Shown here: piece after piece, positions 35,017-42,976 of the stretch
Layout: each line of letters starts with the position of its first letter
Numbering within the stretch: the stretch's first letter is position 1
Source: Myxococcales bacterium
GTDB lineage: Bacteria; Myxococcota_A; Polyangia; GCA-2747355
Assembly: GCA_020431405.1 (NCBI GenBank)
Contig: JAGQIK010000237.1
Coordinates: 1 to 53,442, forward strand
Length of the DNA: 53,442 nt
Direction: 5' to 3'
Notes under the pieces: generated by a model
Told to the model about the DNA's origin: nothing
Database searches by the model: none
What the model saw: the letters and a program-made list of their open reading frames with translations, nothing else
Program-made: the position numbers and the translations under genes

Positions 35017-35766
35017 ATGCACCGCAACTGCTCTGGCCTACTGGTCGTCATCGTCGTCATGATCGTCGCGTCGCTGCTCGTGCGCTGCACGCCGACGAGC
35101 GCGCCGCGCGCGACCACCGCGCCCACGACGGCCGCGCCAGCAGCAGGCGCGGCCACGCGACGGCTGAGCGTCCTGTCGCGCGCGCGTGATCGCGACGGCG
35201 ACGGCATCCTCGACCACTGCGACAAGTGCCCCGACGCGCCCGAAGACTACGACGGCACCGACGACGATGACGGCTGCCCCGAGCCGCTGACCGTGCACAG
35301 CTCGTGGCATCCGTTTCTGCGCTACGTCTACTTCAAGGAAGGCTCGGCCGCGATCCAGTCACACCAGCGCACCGTCATCGGCTGGGCCGCGGCGACGCTC
35401 GGCGCTGGCGACAGCTACGCCATCGCCTGCGTCGGCACCATCGCGCCCAACGAGAAGGGCGGCCTCGCGCTCGCCAGCGCACGCGCGCGCGCCGTATGCG
35501 ACGCCATCGCCAAGCGCGGCATCAAACGCGAGCGCCTCGAGACCTACGCCACCGCCAGCGGCGTGTTCACGCGCGGCGGCGCCGTGCCCAAACAGCGCGA
35601 CTGGGCGCGCCGCGTGCTGCTGATGACGGTCAAGCGCAAGCCGACCACCTGGTACCAGAAACCCTGGCGCACGATGAAGTTCGAAAACGGCGTGCTCGTT
35701 GGCACCAACGACAAACCCGCGTCGCGTCCGACGGGCCCACCAACCTGCCCACCCTCCAAGCGCTGA
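35017..35766 (+). CDS. OmpA-like protein with calcium-type repeats
   Basis: 249 residues. The N-terminus is hydrophobic (LLVVIVVMIVASLLV) then RC, an atypical lipobox with Arg before Cys, so it may be a lipoprotein or a simple membrane anchor. A Thr/Ala/Pro linker follows, then one thrombospondin type-3 unit (DRDGDGILDHCDKCPDAPED) with an Asp run. Residues ~95-195 resemble the OmpA C-terminal peptidoglycan-binding fold (YFKEGSAAIQ..., LALASARARAVCDAIAKRGI, YATASGVF). The usual Asp before the LSxxRA helix is not obvious. A role in envelope anchoring is inferred. It is translationally close to the lipase gene. Confidence 0.75.
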   Translation: MHRNCSGLLVVIVVMIVASLLVRCTPTSAPRATTAPTTAAPAAGAATRRLSVLSRARDRDGDGILDHCDKCPDAPEDYDGTDDDDGCPEPLTVHSSWHPFLRYVYFKEGSAAIQSHQRTVIGWAAATLGAGDSYAIACVGTIAPNEKGGLALASARARAVCDAIAKRGIKRERLETYATASGVFTRGGAVPKQRDWARRVLLMTVKRKPTTWYQKPWRTMKFENGVLVGTNDKPASRPTGPPTCPPSKR

Positions 35767-35776
35767 GCGAGCTGCC

Positions 35777-35804
35777 TGAGGCCTGAGGCCCGAGGCCTGA
35801 GGCC
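35777..35804. repeat. Tandem 7-bp repeat between convergent genes
   Basis: Four units TGAGGCC, TGAGGCC, CGAGGCC, TGAGGCC lie between the OmpA-like stop and the lysA stop. The AGGCCT core is self-complementary, so the block can fold in either strand and may aid transcript ending. Confidence 0.7.
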
Positions 35805-35830
35805 GCGCGGTGCGCGCAGCGCGCAGCGCC

Positions 35831-37147
35831 TTACCGCTCGCGCACCCACTTGGGGATCGTCTCGCCGCGCACGAGGTCTTCGTAGGTCTCGCGCTTGCGC
35901 ACGACCGCGTAGCGGTCGTCACGCACCAGCACCTCGGCCACGCGCGGGCGCGAGTTGTAGTTCGATGACATGGACGCGCCGTAGGCGCCCGCGGTACGCG
36001 CGACGAGCAGCTCGCCCGACGCGAGCGGCGGCAGCGCGCGGTCCTTGGCGAGAAAGTCGCCGCTCTCGCAGATCGGCCCCACCACGTCTGCTGGCGTGCG
36101 CGGCGCATCGGCGCTCGGCTCGATCACGGGCAGCAGCGTGTGGTGCGCGTTGTACAGCGAAGGACGCAGAAGGTCGTTCATCGCCGCGTCGACGACGACG
36201 AAGCGTTTGCTGCGACTCTGCTTCTCGAGGAGCACGCGGCAGACCATCACACCCGCGTTGCCCATGATCACGCGACCGGGCTCGCACACCAGCGTGAGGT
36301 CGAGGTCTTCGTACTCGGCGAAGAGCTCGAAGACGGCCTTGCCGTAAGCGGCCGGCGCCGGTGGTGCGTCGCCGTCCTTGTAGGGGATGCCGAGGCCGCC
36401 GCCGATATCGAGGTGCGTCAGCGCGAAGCCTTCGGCCTGCAGCCTGCGCGCCATGTCGAGCACGGCGCGCACGGCGTCGAGCATCGGCTCGAGGCGCGTG
36501 AGCTGCGAGCCGATGTGACAGTCGATACCGCGCACCTCGACGTTGGCGAGGGCGCGCGCGCGCGCGTAGAGCTCGGGCGCCCGATCGATGGGCACGCCGA
36601 ACTTGCTCTCCTTGAGCCCGGTGGAGATGTACGGGTGCGTCTGCGCGTCGACATCGGGATTGACGCGGAACGAGATCGGCGCCGTGCGGCCCAGTCGACC
36701 GGCGACTTCGTCGACGAGCGCGAGCTCGGCTTCGCTCTCGACGTTGAACATCAGGATGCCGGCCTTGAGCGCCGCCGAGATCTCGTCTTCCTGCTTGCCC
36801 ACGCCGGAGAAGACGACGCGCTCGGGCGGGATACCGGCCAACAGCACGCGAAACAGCTCGCCGCCGCTGACGACGTCGGCACCGCAGCCGAGCTGCGCGA
36901 GCGCGGCGAGCACGGCGCCGTTGGTGTTGGCTTTGGCGCTGTAGCAGATCAGCGTGCGCTCGCGCCGCGGCGCCGTGCCAGCGGACGCCGGGTCGGCGCC
37001 GGCCAGCGCCGCCGCGAAGACCTCGTAATGGCGGCGCAGCGTGGCGTAGCTGTAGACGTAACAAGGGCTGCCGACATCGGCGACGATGCGCGCGAGCGGC
37101 ACCGACTCGCAGCACAGCTGCCCGTCGACGTAATTGAAATGGTCCAC
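35831..37147 (-). CDS. lysA: Diaminopimelate decarboxylase
   Basis: 438 residues, near the family norm (~420). It decarboxylates meso-diaminopimelate to L-lysine with PLP, the last step of lysine synthesis. It is a fold-type III alanine racemase-like barrel with PLP lysine K72 in [16 protein letters not shown] and the glycine-rich GGGLGIPY for phosphate binding, and the active-site Cys in [10 protein letters not shown] from the partner subunit. A 9-residue insertion (DPASAGTAP) precedes the lysine strand. The ATG at 37147 lies 18 bp from the inverted-repeat element, so that element sits in its leader. Cytoplasmic dimer. Confidence 0.95.
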   Translation of the reverse strand: MDHFNYVDGQLCCESVPLARIVADVGSPCYVYSYATLRRHYEVFAAALAGADPASAGTAPRRERTLICYSAKANTNGAVLAALAQLGCGADVVSGGELFRVLLAGIPPERVVFSGVGKQEDEISAALKAGILMFNVESEAELALVDEVAGRLGRTAPISFRVNPDVDAQTHPYISTGLKESKFGVPIDRAPELYARARALANVEVRGIDCHIGSQLTRLEPMLDAVRAVLDMARRLQAEGFALTHLDIGGGLGIPYKDGDAPPAPAAYGKAVFELFAEYEDLDLTLVCEPGRVIMGNAGVMVCRVLLEKQSRSKRFVVVDAAMNDLLRPSLYNAHHTLLPVIEPSADAPRTPADVVGPICESGDFLAKDRALPPLASGELLVARTAGAYGASMSSNYNSRPRVAEVLVRDDRYAVVRKRETYEDLVRGETIPKWVRER

Positions 37148-37165
37148 GCGGTGCCTTTCGGCTTA

Positions 37166-37324
37166 GGACCCGTGCAGGAACAACTTGCTCATTGAGGCCG
37201 CCGATCCATCCCGCCTGACCGTGTTGCTCGTCGTTGGCGTACGCACCAGTATGCCTCCTCCTCGCGCCTTGCCAGGCGGGCGCCTCGACGCCCTCAATTG
37301 ACCAACTTATTCCTGCACGGGTCC
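37166..37324. repeat. 159-bp element with ~32-bp terminal inverted repeats
   Basis: The left arm (37166-37197) and right arm (37292-37324) are imperfect reverse complements: 15 perfect bp starting GGACCCGTGCAGGAA, then a mostly matching tract with two G-G (C-C) mismatches, one wobble and a 1-nt bulge, ending TTGAGG. Inside, CAGGCGGG/CCCGCCTG can form a nested stem. The right arm abuts the fic-like stop codon and the left arm lies 18 bp before lysA. It looks like a MITE or a very long intercistronic hairpin. No transposase frame inside. Confidence 0.6.
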
Positions 37325-38095
37325 CTAGCTGGCGGCGCGCACTTCCTCTTCGAGGAAGCGGGCAGCCGCGTCGAGCGTCGAGACGAGCGACTCGCCGACC
37401 AGGCGGGTCAAGCCCTCGGGCGGCTGGCGCAGCACCTCGTAGTAGCGCTGTCGCTCGATGGCGTGGATCACGCTCGGCAGCAGGCCATCACGAAGCAGCA
37501 TCGCGTTCATGGTCAGACGCGCGATCTTTCCCGAGTGCTTGGGCCACGGGTAGATGCCGATCAGCTTGTGGTGTGCGACGGAGGCGCGGCGCACGGGATG
37601 CATCTTCTTGGCCTCGTCCGAGGTCATCCACTGCATCAGCTTGCGCATCTGATACGAGATCTTCTCGGGCGGTGCGATCTCGTGGAAATAGAGCCGGTGC
37701 AGCGGGTTGTCCTTGCGGTACTGGCCGGCTGCTTTGCCCTTGTCTTTGGAGACGCCGCCCTCTTGCGAGAGCATCGTGTAGAGGCGCTTGAGGTAGTCGA
37801 GGTTGATGGCCGGCTTCTTCTTGGCGCCGGTCATGCGCACGTAGCCGATGGCCTCTTTGTGATTGGAGATCTCGTCGTAGGCGGGGATCAAGCTCGCGTC
37901 GGAGATGATGTCGGGATCGATGGCGGAGTTGAGCTCGTGAAAGGAGAGCACCACGCCTTCGAGGGCGTTGTCGTGGTAGATCCAGCTGAAGTCCAACCGC
38001 TCGTAGAACTCGTCGAGCTGTCCCTCGACGTTCTCGTCGAGGTACTGGCGCACGAGCTCCATCTTGCGGTCGATCTCATAGTACAGCTGGTTCAT
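37325..38095 (-). CDS. Fic-fold protein with degenerate catalytic motif
   Basis: 256 residues from ATG 38095 (a TTG at 38110 would add 5). Fic proteins transfer AMP or related groups to proteins with the motif HPFxDGNGRxxR. The fold is clear: an inhibitory-helix-like HDNALEG (41-47), AGQYRKDNPLH, and a helix VAHHKLIGIYPW before KHSGKIARLTMNAMLL. But the motif reads Y182-P-W-P-K-H-S-G-K-I-A-R193: the catalytic His is Tyr, the phosphate-binding Asn is Ser and the first Arg is Lys. The flanking residues are well ordered, so this is not random decay. AMPylation is unlikely; a binding or altered-chemistry role is inferred. It precedes lysA on the same strand. Confidence 0.8.
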   Translation of the reverse strand: MNQLYYEIDRKMELVRQYLDENVEGQLDEFYERLDFSWIYHDNALEGVVLSFHELNSAIDPDIISDASLIPAYDEISNHKEAIGYVRMTGAKKKPAINLDYLKRLYTMLSQEGGVSKDKGKAAGQYRKDNPLHRLYFHEIAPPEKISYQMRKLMQWMTSDEAKKMHPVRRASVAHHKLIGIYPWPKHSGKIARLTMNAMLLRDGLLPSVIHAIERQRYYEVLRQPPEGLTRLVGESLVSTLDAAARFLEEEVRAAS

Positions 38096-38173
38096 CGAAT
38101 CGCCACTCAAGGCAGCACCCTCACGTTCGGGACAAGAGTTATGGTCGCGGCCGCCGGTTAAGCCCCCGGAGCT

Positions 38174-38200
38174 TATTGACCCGAGCCCAGATTGTCAATA
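38174..38200. promoter_or_regulatory. Bidirectional promoter-like palindrome
   Basis: TATTGAC (38174-38180) and GTCAATA (38194-38200) are perfect inverted repeats 13 bp apart. Each arm carries a -35-like TTGAC: leftward TTGACA for the fic-like gene, and rightward TTGACC followed 17 bp later by TAGAAC. It may be a shared operator or simply two facing -35 boxes. Confidence 0.4.
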
Positions 38201-38303
38201 GAACTGCGCAGTTACGCCGCGTATCACGCCCGCTGGACCAGATTCCTCGCGTGATTCTCGCGATCTAGGCCTGGCAGCACGCGACCCCGCTCCAAACTGC
38301 AAT

Positions 38304-38319
38304 ATGACATGGATGTCAT
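38304..38319. promoter_or_regulatory. Palindromic operator candidate
   Basis: ATGACATGGATGTCAT is a perfect 7-bp inverted repeat with a 2-bp centre, 137 bp before the propeller operon. Its size fits a dimeric helix-turn-helix regulator. The regulator is unknown. Confidence 0.4.
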
Positions 38320-38456
38320 CGGTGGGCACATTGGCGCGCCGGTCGCGGCCGCTCGTCTGATGAATTCCAACAGCTTGCCGCGCCACAGGACAGCTGGCCC
38401 GCGCGTTGCTCTCCACGGCGCTCGACACTCGGTCGATCACGAATGTGGAGGGATCC

Positions 38457-40139
38457 ATGAAGCGAGTCACCTGCGGTGTGTCGCTCGCGCTGTGCTGCGC
38501 GCTCATCGGCGCGTGCGGCGACGCCGGCGACAGCGGCACCAGCGCGCGAGCTGACAGCGCAGCCGGCGCCATCCCCTGCGTCGGCGCCAACGACTGCTTG
38601 CCCGGTCAGATCTGCAACGCCTTCGGACGCTGCGCCTATCCTCCGCCCGCCGTCGAAGCGGGCATCGCCAACGACGCGGATGGCGGTGACAGCGCGCCGC
38701 CCGAGGTGGAGGAGCGCATCGCACCGCCTGCCGCCGGCAAGCGCTACGTCTACGTCGCCGTCGCCGACCAGGACATGGTGGTCAAGATCGACGCGCAGTC
38801 GCTGCGCGTGCGCACGATCAAGGTCGGCCGCGACCCGGGCGCGTTGCGCACGGTCGGTGGCGAGGACGTCGCGCTGCTGCTCGAGCGCGGCGAGGCCAAG
38901 GCCACGCTGCTGCGCTCGCAGCCCGACGGCAGCGACAAGCGCAGTCGGCTCGACACCGTCTCCGGCGTCAACCAGCTCGCGCTGTCCCCCGACGGCCAGC
39001 ACGCCATCGCCTACTACGATCCCAAGGAGAGCGGCGGCACGCTGCCAGGGCAGGCGCTGCAAGAGATCAGCGTGCTGCGGCTCACCGCGGGCAAGGAACA
39101 ATCCGTTCGCATGAGCGTGGGCTTTCTGCCCAGCGACGTGCAGTTTGCCGCCGACGGCAGCAAGGCCTACGTCGTCAGCGAGCAGGGGCTGTCGATCATC
39201 GAGCTGTCAGGGACGCTGGCGCCCGCCATCGTGCCGACCATCGCGCTACGCGACGCCAGCGAGCCGCCGCCCGCCGAGGTGCGCGTGACCAGCGACGGCG
39301 CGCTGGCGCTGGTGACCATCCCGGGCAAGGCCGCGTTGCGCGCGGTCGTGCTGCCGGCAGGGACGCGCTCTGATCTGACGCTGCCCGGCGAGCCCACCGA
39401 CATCGATGTCACGCCCGACGGCAAGCTCGCCGTGGTGGTGCTGCGCGACCAGAAGCTGCTCGCGCTGGTCGACCTGCCCGGCGATCTCGCCGACCCGCAG
39501 CAGGTCGAGACCCGACAGATCGGCCTCGCCCTCGGCCAAGCGGCGCTCACCGACGACGGCAAGCAGGCGCTGCTCTTCACCAACGCCAGCGAGATCGAAG
39601 CCGTCGTGCTCGTTCAGCTCGCCGGCGGCGGCGCTGGTGACAGCGGCAGCAGCGGCGTGACGAGCCTGCCGCTGAAGAAGGCCGTGCGCAGCGTGAGGCT
39701 CGCGCCCGGCGGCAAGACGGCGCTCGTGATCCACAACAAGAAGCCGGGCGAGCCGAGCGAGCAGGACCCCTTCGAGCTGTTCATCGACCGTTCGCACGGC
39801 TTCAGCCTCATCGAGCTCTCCAAGCGCTTCGTCAAGCTGCAGCTGACGGACGCGACACCGGGACCTGCGGCCTTCGCGGCCGACGGCGGCTCGGTCTACG
39901 TGCTCGCGGGCGATCGGGACAAACGCATCCGACAGGTGGTCTCCATCGACCTGAGCAGCTTCGTCGCCGACGAGATCGTGCTCGGCTCGCACCCGCTGAG
40001 CGTCGGCGTCGTGCCGCTGGCAGGGCAGATCTACGTCGCGCAGAGCCACCCACTGGGGCGCGTGACCTTCATCGACGCCAAGACCAGAGAGACCCGCACC
40101 CTCACGGGCTTCGCCCTCAACAGCGAGGTGATCGAATGA
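38457..40139 (+). CDS. Beta-propeller lipoprotein (first of operon)
   Basis: 560 residues from ATG 38457 with GGAGG 5 nt upstream. Lipobox LIGAC. A short Cys module follows (CVGANDCLPGQICNAFGRC), then an acidic linker and from ~95 on a series of YVTN/WD40-like blades: YVYVAVADQDMVVKIDAQSLRVRTIKVG, LALSPDGQHAIAYYD, VQFAADGSKAYVVSEQGLSIIELS, IDVTPDGKLAVVVLRDQKLLALVDLPG. Such propellers bind ligands at the outer surface. It overlaps the next gene by ATGA. With the following lipoprotein and barrel it likely forms one outer-membrane complex. No enzyme motif. Confidence 0.8.
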   Translation: MKRVTCGVSLALCCALIGACGDAGDSGTSARADSAAGAIPCVGANDCLPGQICNAFGRCAYPPPAVEAGIANDADGGDSAPPEVEERIAPPAAGKRYVYVAVADQDMVVKIDAQSLRVRTIKVGRDPGALRTVGGEDVALLLERGEAKATLLRSQPDGSDKRSRLDTVSGVNQLALSPDGQHAIAYYDPKESGGTLPGQALQEISVLRLTAGKEQSVRMSVGFLPSDVQFAADGSKAYVVSEQGLSIIELSGTLAPAIVPTIALRDASEPPPAEVRVTSDGALALVTIPGKAALRAVVLPAGTRSDLTLPGEPTDIDVTPDGKLAVVVLRDQKLLALVDLPGDLADPQQVETRQIGLALGQAALTDDGKQALLFTNASEIEAVVLVQLAGGGAGDSGSSGVTSLPLKKAVRSVRLAPGGKTALVIHNKKPGEPSEQDPFELFIDRSHGFSLIELSKRFVKLQLTDATPGPAAFAADGGSVYVLAGDRDKRIRQVVSIDLSSFVADEIVLGSHPLSVGVVPLAGQIYVAQSHPLGRVTFIDAKTRETRTLTGFALNSEVIE

Positions 40140-41791
40140 GACGCCCACGTACGCACGCCGCGTCGCTGCTGCTCGTCACGAGCTGGCTCGCTGGCGCTAC
40201 GCTCGCCGCCGCGCTCCCGCTCACACTCGCGGGATGCAGCGAACGCGCAGAGATCTGGCAAGCGCCCGCGAGCGTGATCGGCCCGCTGGTGGTCGGCGAG
40301 CAGGTCGTGTGGCTCGAGCGCGCGCGCGGTCTGCTCTTCGCCCTCGACGCCGACGTGCAGTCGCCGCGCAGCTACCAAGTGCGCGTCGGCCGCAACGCGA
40401 CCTTCGCCATGCTCACACCCGACAAAAGGCAGCTGCTGGTCCTCACCGCCGGCCGCGAGGCGATCAAACGCGACCAGAACGACGAACCGCCAACACTGAG
40501 CGTCGTCGACGCCGGCACGCGCGGCCAGCGTCCCGAGGTGCAGCGAGCCTACCGGCTGCCTGCAGCGTTCGATCGGCTCAGCGTCTCGAGCGACGGACGC
40601 TTCGCCATCGCGTTCTATGACGCGGCCAACGACAAGTCGCAGAGCGGCGACGTCTTTCGCAACCCCAACGAGCTGGCGCTGCTCGACCTCACCGCCGCGC
40701 CGGGCAACGACAACCCACGCTCGCGCACGCTGCGCTCCTTCGGATCGTCACCGCTCGGCGTGGCCTTCTCGCCGCCCACGGAGATCCCAGCGGGCGGGCG
40801 CTCGCGCACGCTGGCGCTGGTGCTCTCGCGCGGCTACGTGACCTTCGTCGACATGAACGAGCCCACGCGGCGCGAGATCACCGTGCCGCTGGTGACGTCT
40901 GGCAGCGAGTCCACCGTCGAACCCGAGCAGGTCGTCTTCGCCGGTCAGACCGTCTACCTGCGCGCCAGCGGCGCCGAAGACCTCTACGCGATCAGCCTCG
41001 AGGAGGTCACGCCCGACGGTCCGCAGGGCAACGATTACAGCCCGCGCATCAACCAGCCGAGCGCCGGTCGTCGCGCGCTGGACCTGCTGCTCGTCGACGG
41101 CACCACAGCGGGGGCGCCCGGCAAACGGCTGATCCTGACGGTCAACCAGGAGAACGACCTCGCCCTCATCGACGCCGACACGAGCCAGTTTTCGCGCATC
41201 CCGCTGGGCGAGCCCATCGACACCATCGTCGGCGTGCCCAAGGACAATCCCACGCTGGCGCTGCTCTACAGTCGCAGCGCCCCGCGCGCCCGCATCCACT
41301 TCGTCAACCTCGAGAACATCGCCATCGCCCTCGGTGCCAACGTCCGCAGCCGCAGCACGGCGCGCCCCGTGCGCGAGGTCGTCGCCGTGCCGGGCGGCGC
41401 CCAAGCGCTCGTCGTCCACGACAACGCGCGCGCGGTCGTCTCGCTGGTGGACCTCATCGGCGAAAACCACACCGACACGCCCATCGCCGGCACCCTGCCG
41501 CTGCACAGCTTCGACTTCGTTGGCGAGGCGCAGCTCGTCGGCGTCGCGCCCGGGCTCTCGCGCCTCGGCGTGCTCGACCTGACCACCCTTCATCCGGTCA
41601 ACGTGCGCCTCGACCACGCGCCGCAGCGCGTCCTCGTCGCCGGCCAGACGCTGGTCATCGACCACGGCTCTTCTGCGGGCATGGTCACGTTGCTGCGCTC
41701 GGCCGACGCGATGGCCGGCGAACGCGAGGCCGGCCGCGTGGTGTGGGGCGTTCTGCTCGACAAGCTGCTCGACAGCGATCTGGAGGACTAG
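40136..41791 (+). CDS. Second beta-propeller lipoprotein
   Basis: 551 residues; the ATGA start overlaps the previous stop. The signal is long with a twin-basic start (MRRPR), lipobox LAGC. Blade-like repeats cover the rest: VVWLERARGLLFALDADVQ, LTPDKRQLLVLTAGREAI, VSSDGRFAIAFYDAAN, LVLSRGYVTFVDMNEPTRREITV, LTVNQENDLALIDADTSQFSRIPLG, VLVAGQTLVIDHGSS. The overall architecture parallels its neighbour, suggesting an old duplication, but sequence identity by eye is low and the N-terminal Cys module is absent. Function unknown. Confidence 0.8.
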   Translation: MRRPRTHAASLLLVTSWLAGATLAAALPLTLAGCSERAEIWQAPASVIGPLVVGEQVVWLERARGLLFALDADVQSPRSYQVRVGRNATFAMLTPDKRQLLVLTAGREAIKRDQNDEPPTLSVVDAGTRGQRPEVQRAYRLPAAFDRLSVSSDGRFAIAFYDAANDKSQSGDVFRNPNELALLDLTAAPGNDNPRSRTLRSFGSSPLGVAFSPPTEIPAGGRSRTLALVLSRGYVTFVDMNEPTRREITVPLVTSGSESTVEPEQVVFAGQTVYLRASGAEDLYAISLEEVTPDGPQGNDYSPRINQPSAGRRALDLLLVDGTTAGAPGKRLILTVNQENDLALIDADTSQFSRIPLGEPIDTIVGVPKDNPTLALLYSRSAPRARIHFVNLENIAIALGANVRSRSTARPVREVVAVPGGAQALVVHDNARAVVSLVDLIGENHTDTPIAGTLPLHSFDFVGEAQLVGVAPGLSRLGVLDLTTLHPVNVRLDHAPQRVLVAGQTLVIDHGSSAGMVTLLRSADAMAGEREAGRVVWGVLLDKLLDSDLED

Positions 41792-41793
41792 CC

Positions 41794-42474
41794 ATGCGTT
41801 CTTCTCGATATCTACTGGCAGCGCTCGCCATCGGCTGCCTCTTCGCCAGCGAAGCCCGCGCCAACAACGAGATCTCGCTGCGCCTGAGCAGCCTCAGCAC
41901 CGTCGACCGCGGCGTCGACGCCTTCAGCACCTCGCGCCAGCTGCTGTCGGCCGAGCTGAGCTACGCGCGCGCGTTGACGCACCCTCAGCGCGGCCTGTGG
42001 GTCGAGGCGGCGTGGATGATCAGCGGCTCCAAGGACCCGCTGTTCGGCACGCAGCTGACGGCGCAGGGCACCTTCCACACGTTCAGCCTCGGGGCGCGCT
42101 TTACGTGGCCGCTGTGGTCTTGGCTGGTGCCGCAGGCGCGCGCCGGCGTTGGCCTCATCGTCGGCCGCATCATCGTCGACGGCGACGGCGGCGTCGGCCA
42201 GCCGGTATCCGACACGGCCTACGGCCTCGCGGTCTACGCGCTGGCGGGCGTGCAGTTTCTGCTGCCGCGCCGCTGGATGCGGCGCGAGGACCAGAGCGGC
42301 TTCACCGTGGGCTTCGTCATCGAGGGCGGGATTCTCGCCACCACGGCGATGGCGTTTACGCTCGCGCCGAAGGCAGACGAAGAGCTGCGTCAGATCCCGC
42401 TCAACGGGGTCGACGTGGGCGACGTGTCGCTGACCGCCGGCGTGTTTCGCGCCGGCTTGCTGGTCCGCTTCTAG
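41794..42474 (+). CDS. Outer-membrane beta-barrel (third of operon)
   Basis: 226 residues from ATG 41794, just after the previous TAG, with TGGAGG upstream. The signal peptide ends near SEARAN. Mature sequence alternates polar and hydrophobic residues in strand-length blocks (AELSYARALTH, RGLWVEAAWMISG, FHTFSLGARFTWPL, AYGLAVYALAGVQFLL, SGFTVGFVIEGGIL) and ends in ...LLVRF, a C-terminal Phe typical of BAM substrates. It is probably an 8-10-strand barrel. The operon position suggests that it anchors or exports the two propeller lipoproteins. Confidence 0.75.
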   Translation: MRSSRYLLAALAIGCLFASEARANNEISLRLSSLSTVDRGVDAFSTSRQLLSAELSYARALTHPQRGLWVEAAWMISGSKDPLFGTQLTAQGTFHTFSLGARFTWPLWSWLVPQARAGVGLIVGRIIVDGDGGVGQPVSDTAYGLAVYALAGVQFLLPRRWMRREDQSGFTVGFVIEGGILATTAMAFTLAPKADEELRQIPLNGVDVGDVSLTAGVFRAGLLVRF

Positions 42475-42499
42475 CTTCTAGCGCTTGTCGCTTCGAGCG

Positions 42500-42769
42500 C
42501 TACTGCTCGAGCAGCGCGGCCTCGGCCTCGCGCAGGCAAGCGGGCGTCGTGCCGGGGAAGCCCTTGCAGACATAGCCGCCGGGACAGTCACCGTTGCTGC
42601 TGCAGCTGGTCGTGCAGTAGTCGTCGTTAAGCGTCGTGAGCGTGCTCGGCTGGCAGAAGCCACCCTCGCAGTCCGCGTTGTTCTTGCAAGTCTTGCCGTA
42701 GGGGAAGTCGTCGCCGCAGGCCGCGAAGACGAGGACCAATGCGGCCAGTAGCGCGAAGAGATACCGCAT
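42500..42769 (-). CDS. Small Cys-rich lipoprotein
   Basis: 89 residues. Signal MRYLFALLAALVLVFAAC with the lipobox Cys at 18, then GDD. The mature ~70 residues carry eight cysteines in two short modules (CKNNADCEGGFC, CTTSCSSNGDCPGGYVC), the same EB-like pattern seen in the other lipoproteins of this window. No function known. Convergent with the barrel gene, 25 bp apart. Confidence 0.75.
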   Translation of the reverse strand: MRYLFALLAALVLVFAACGDDFPYGKTCKNNADCEGGFCQPSTLTTLNDDYCTTSCSSNGDCPGGYVCKGFPGTTPACLREAEAALLEQ

Positions 42770-42912
42770 CGTGAGCTCCTGGTAAGCGAAAGGACCTGCG
42801 TTTCGTATCCGAAAAATCCGCGCAGGTCAACGAAGTGACGGCGCCGTCGCGCGGCGCGCGCGAACGTGGGATTTGCTGCTGCTGCGGGATTAGGAACGAG
42901 GGGAGGAGAGAG

Positions 42913-42948
42913 GGGGCGGTCGCCAGATGGGGTCTAGGCGACCGCCCC
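42913..42948. terminator. Strong hairpin downstream of the metalloprotease
   Basis: GGGGCGGTCGCC (42913-42924) pairs perfectly with GGCGACCGCCCC (42937-42948). It lies 29 bp past the metalloprotease stop. The leftward strand continues with a C/T-rich rather than T-only tail, so it may be an mRNA 3' stabiliser or a weak intrinsic terminator. Confidence 0.5.
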
Positions 42949-42976
42949 TGCGGGCAGCTGGCTAGAAAACTACGGC

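Larger units (their letters stand above)
38096..38456. other. 361-bp divergent intergenic region
   Basis: It lies between the leftward fic-like gene and the rightward propeller operon. No coding frame was seen. It holds two palindromes (38174-38200 and 38304-38319) and promoter-like boxes in both directions around the first. Confidence 0.8.

Noticed and set aside
37166-37324. A CRISPR-type repeat unit
   Set aside because: Only two arms exist, in inverted rather than direct orientation, with no spacers and no cas genes.
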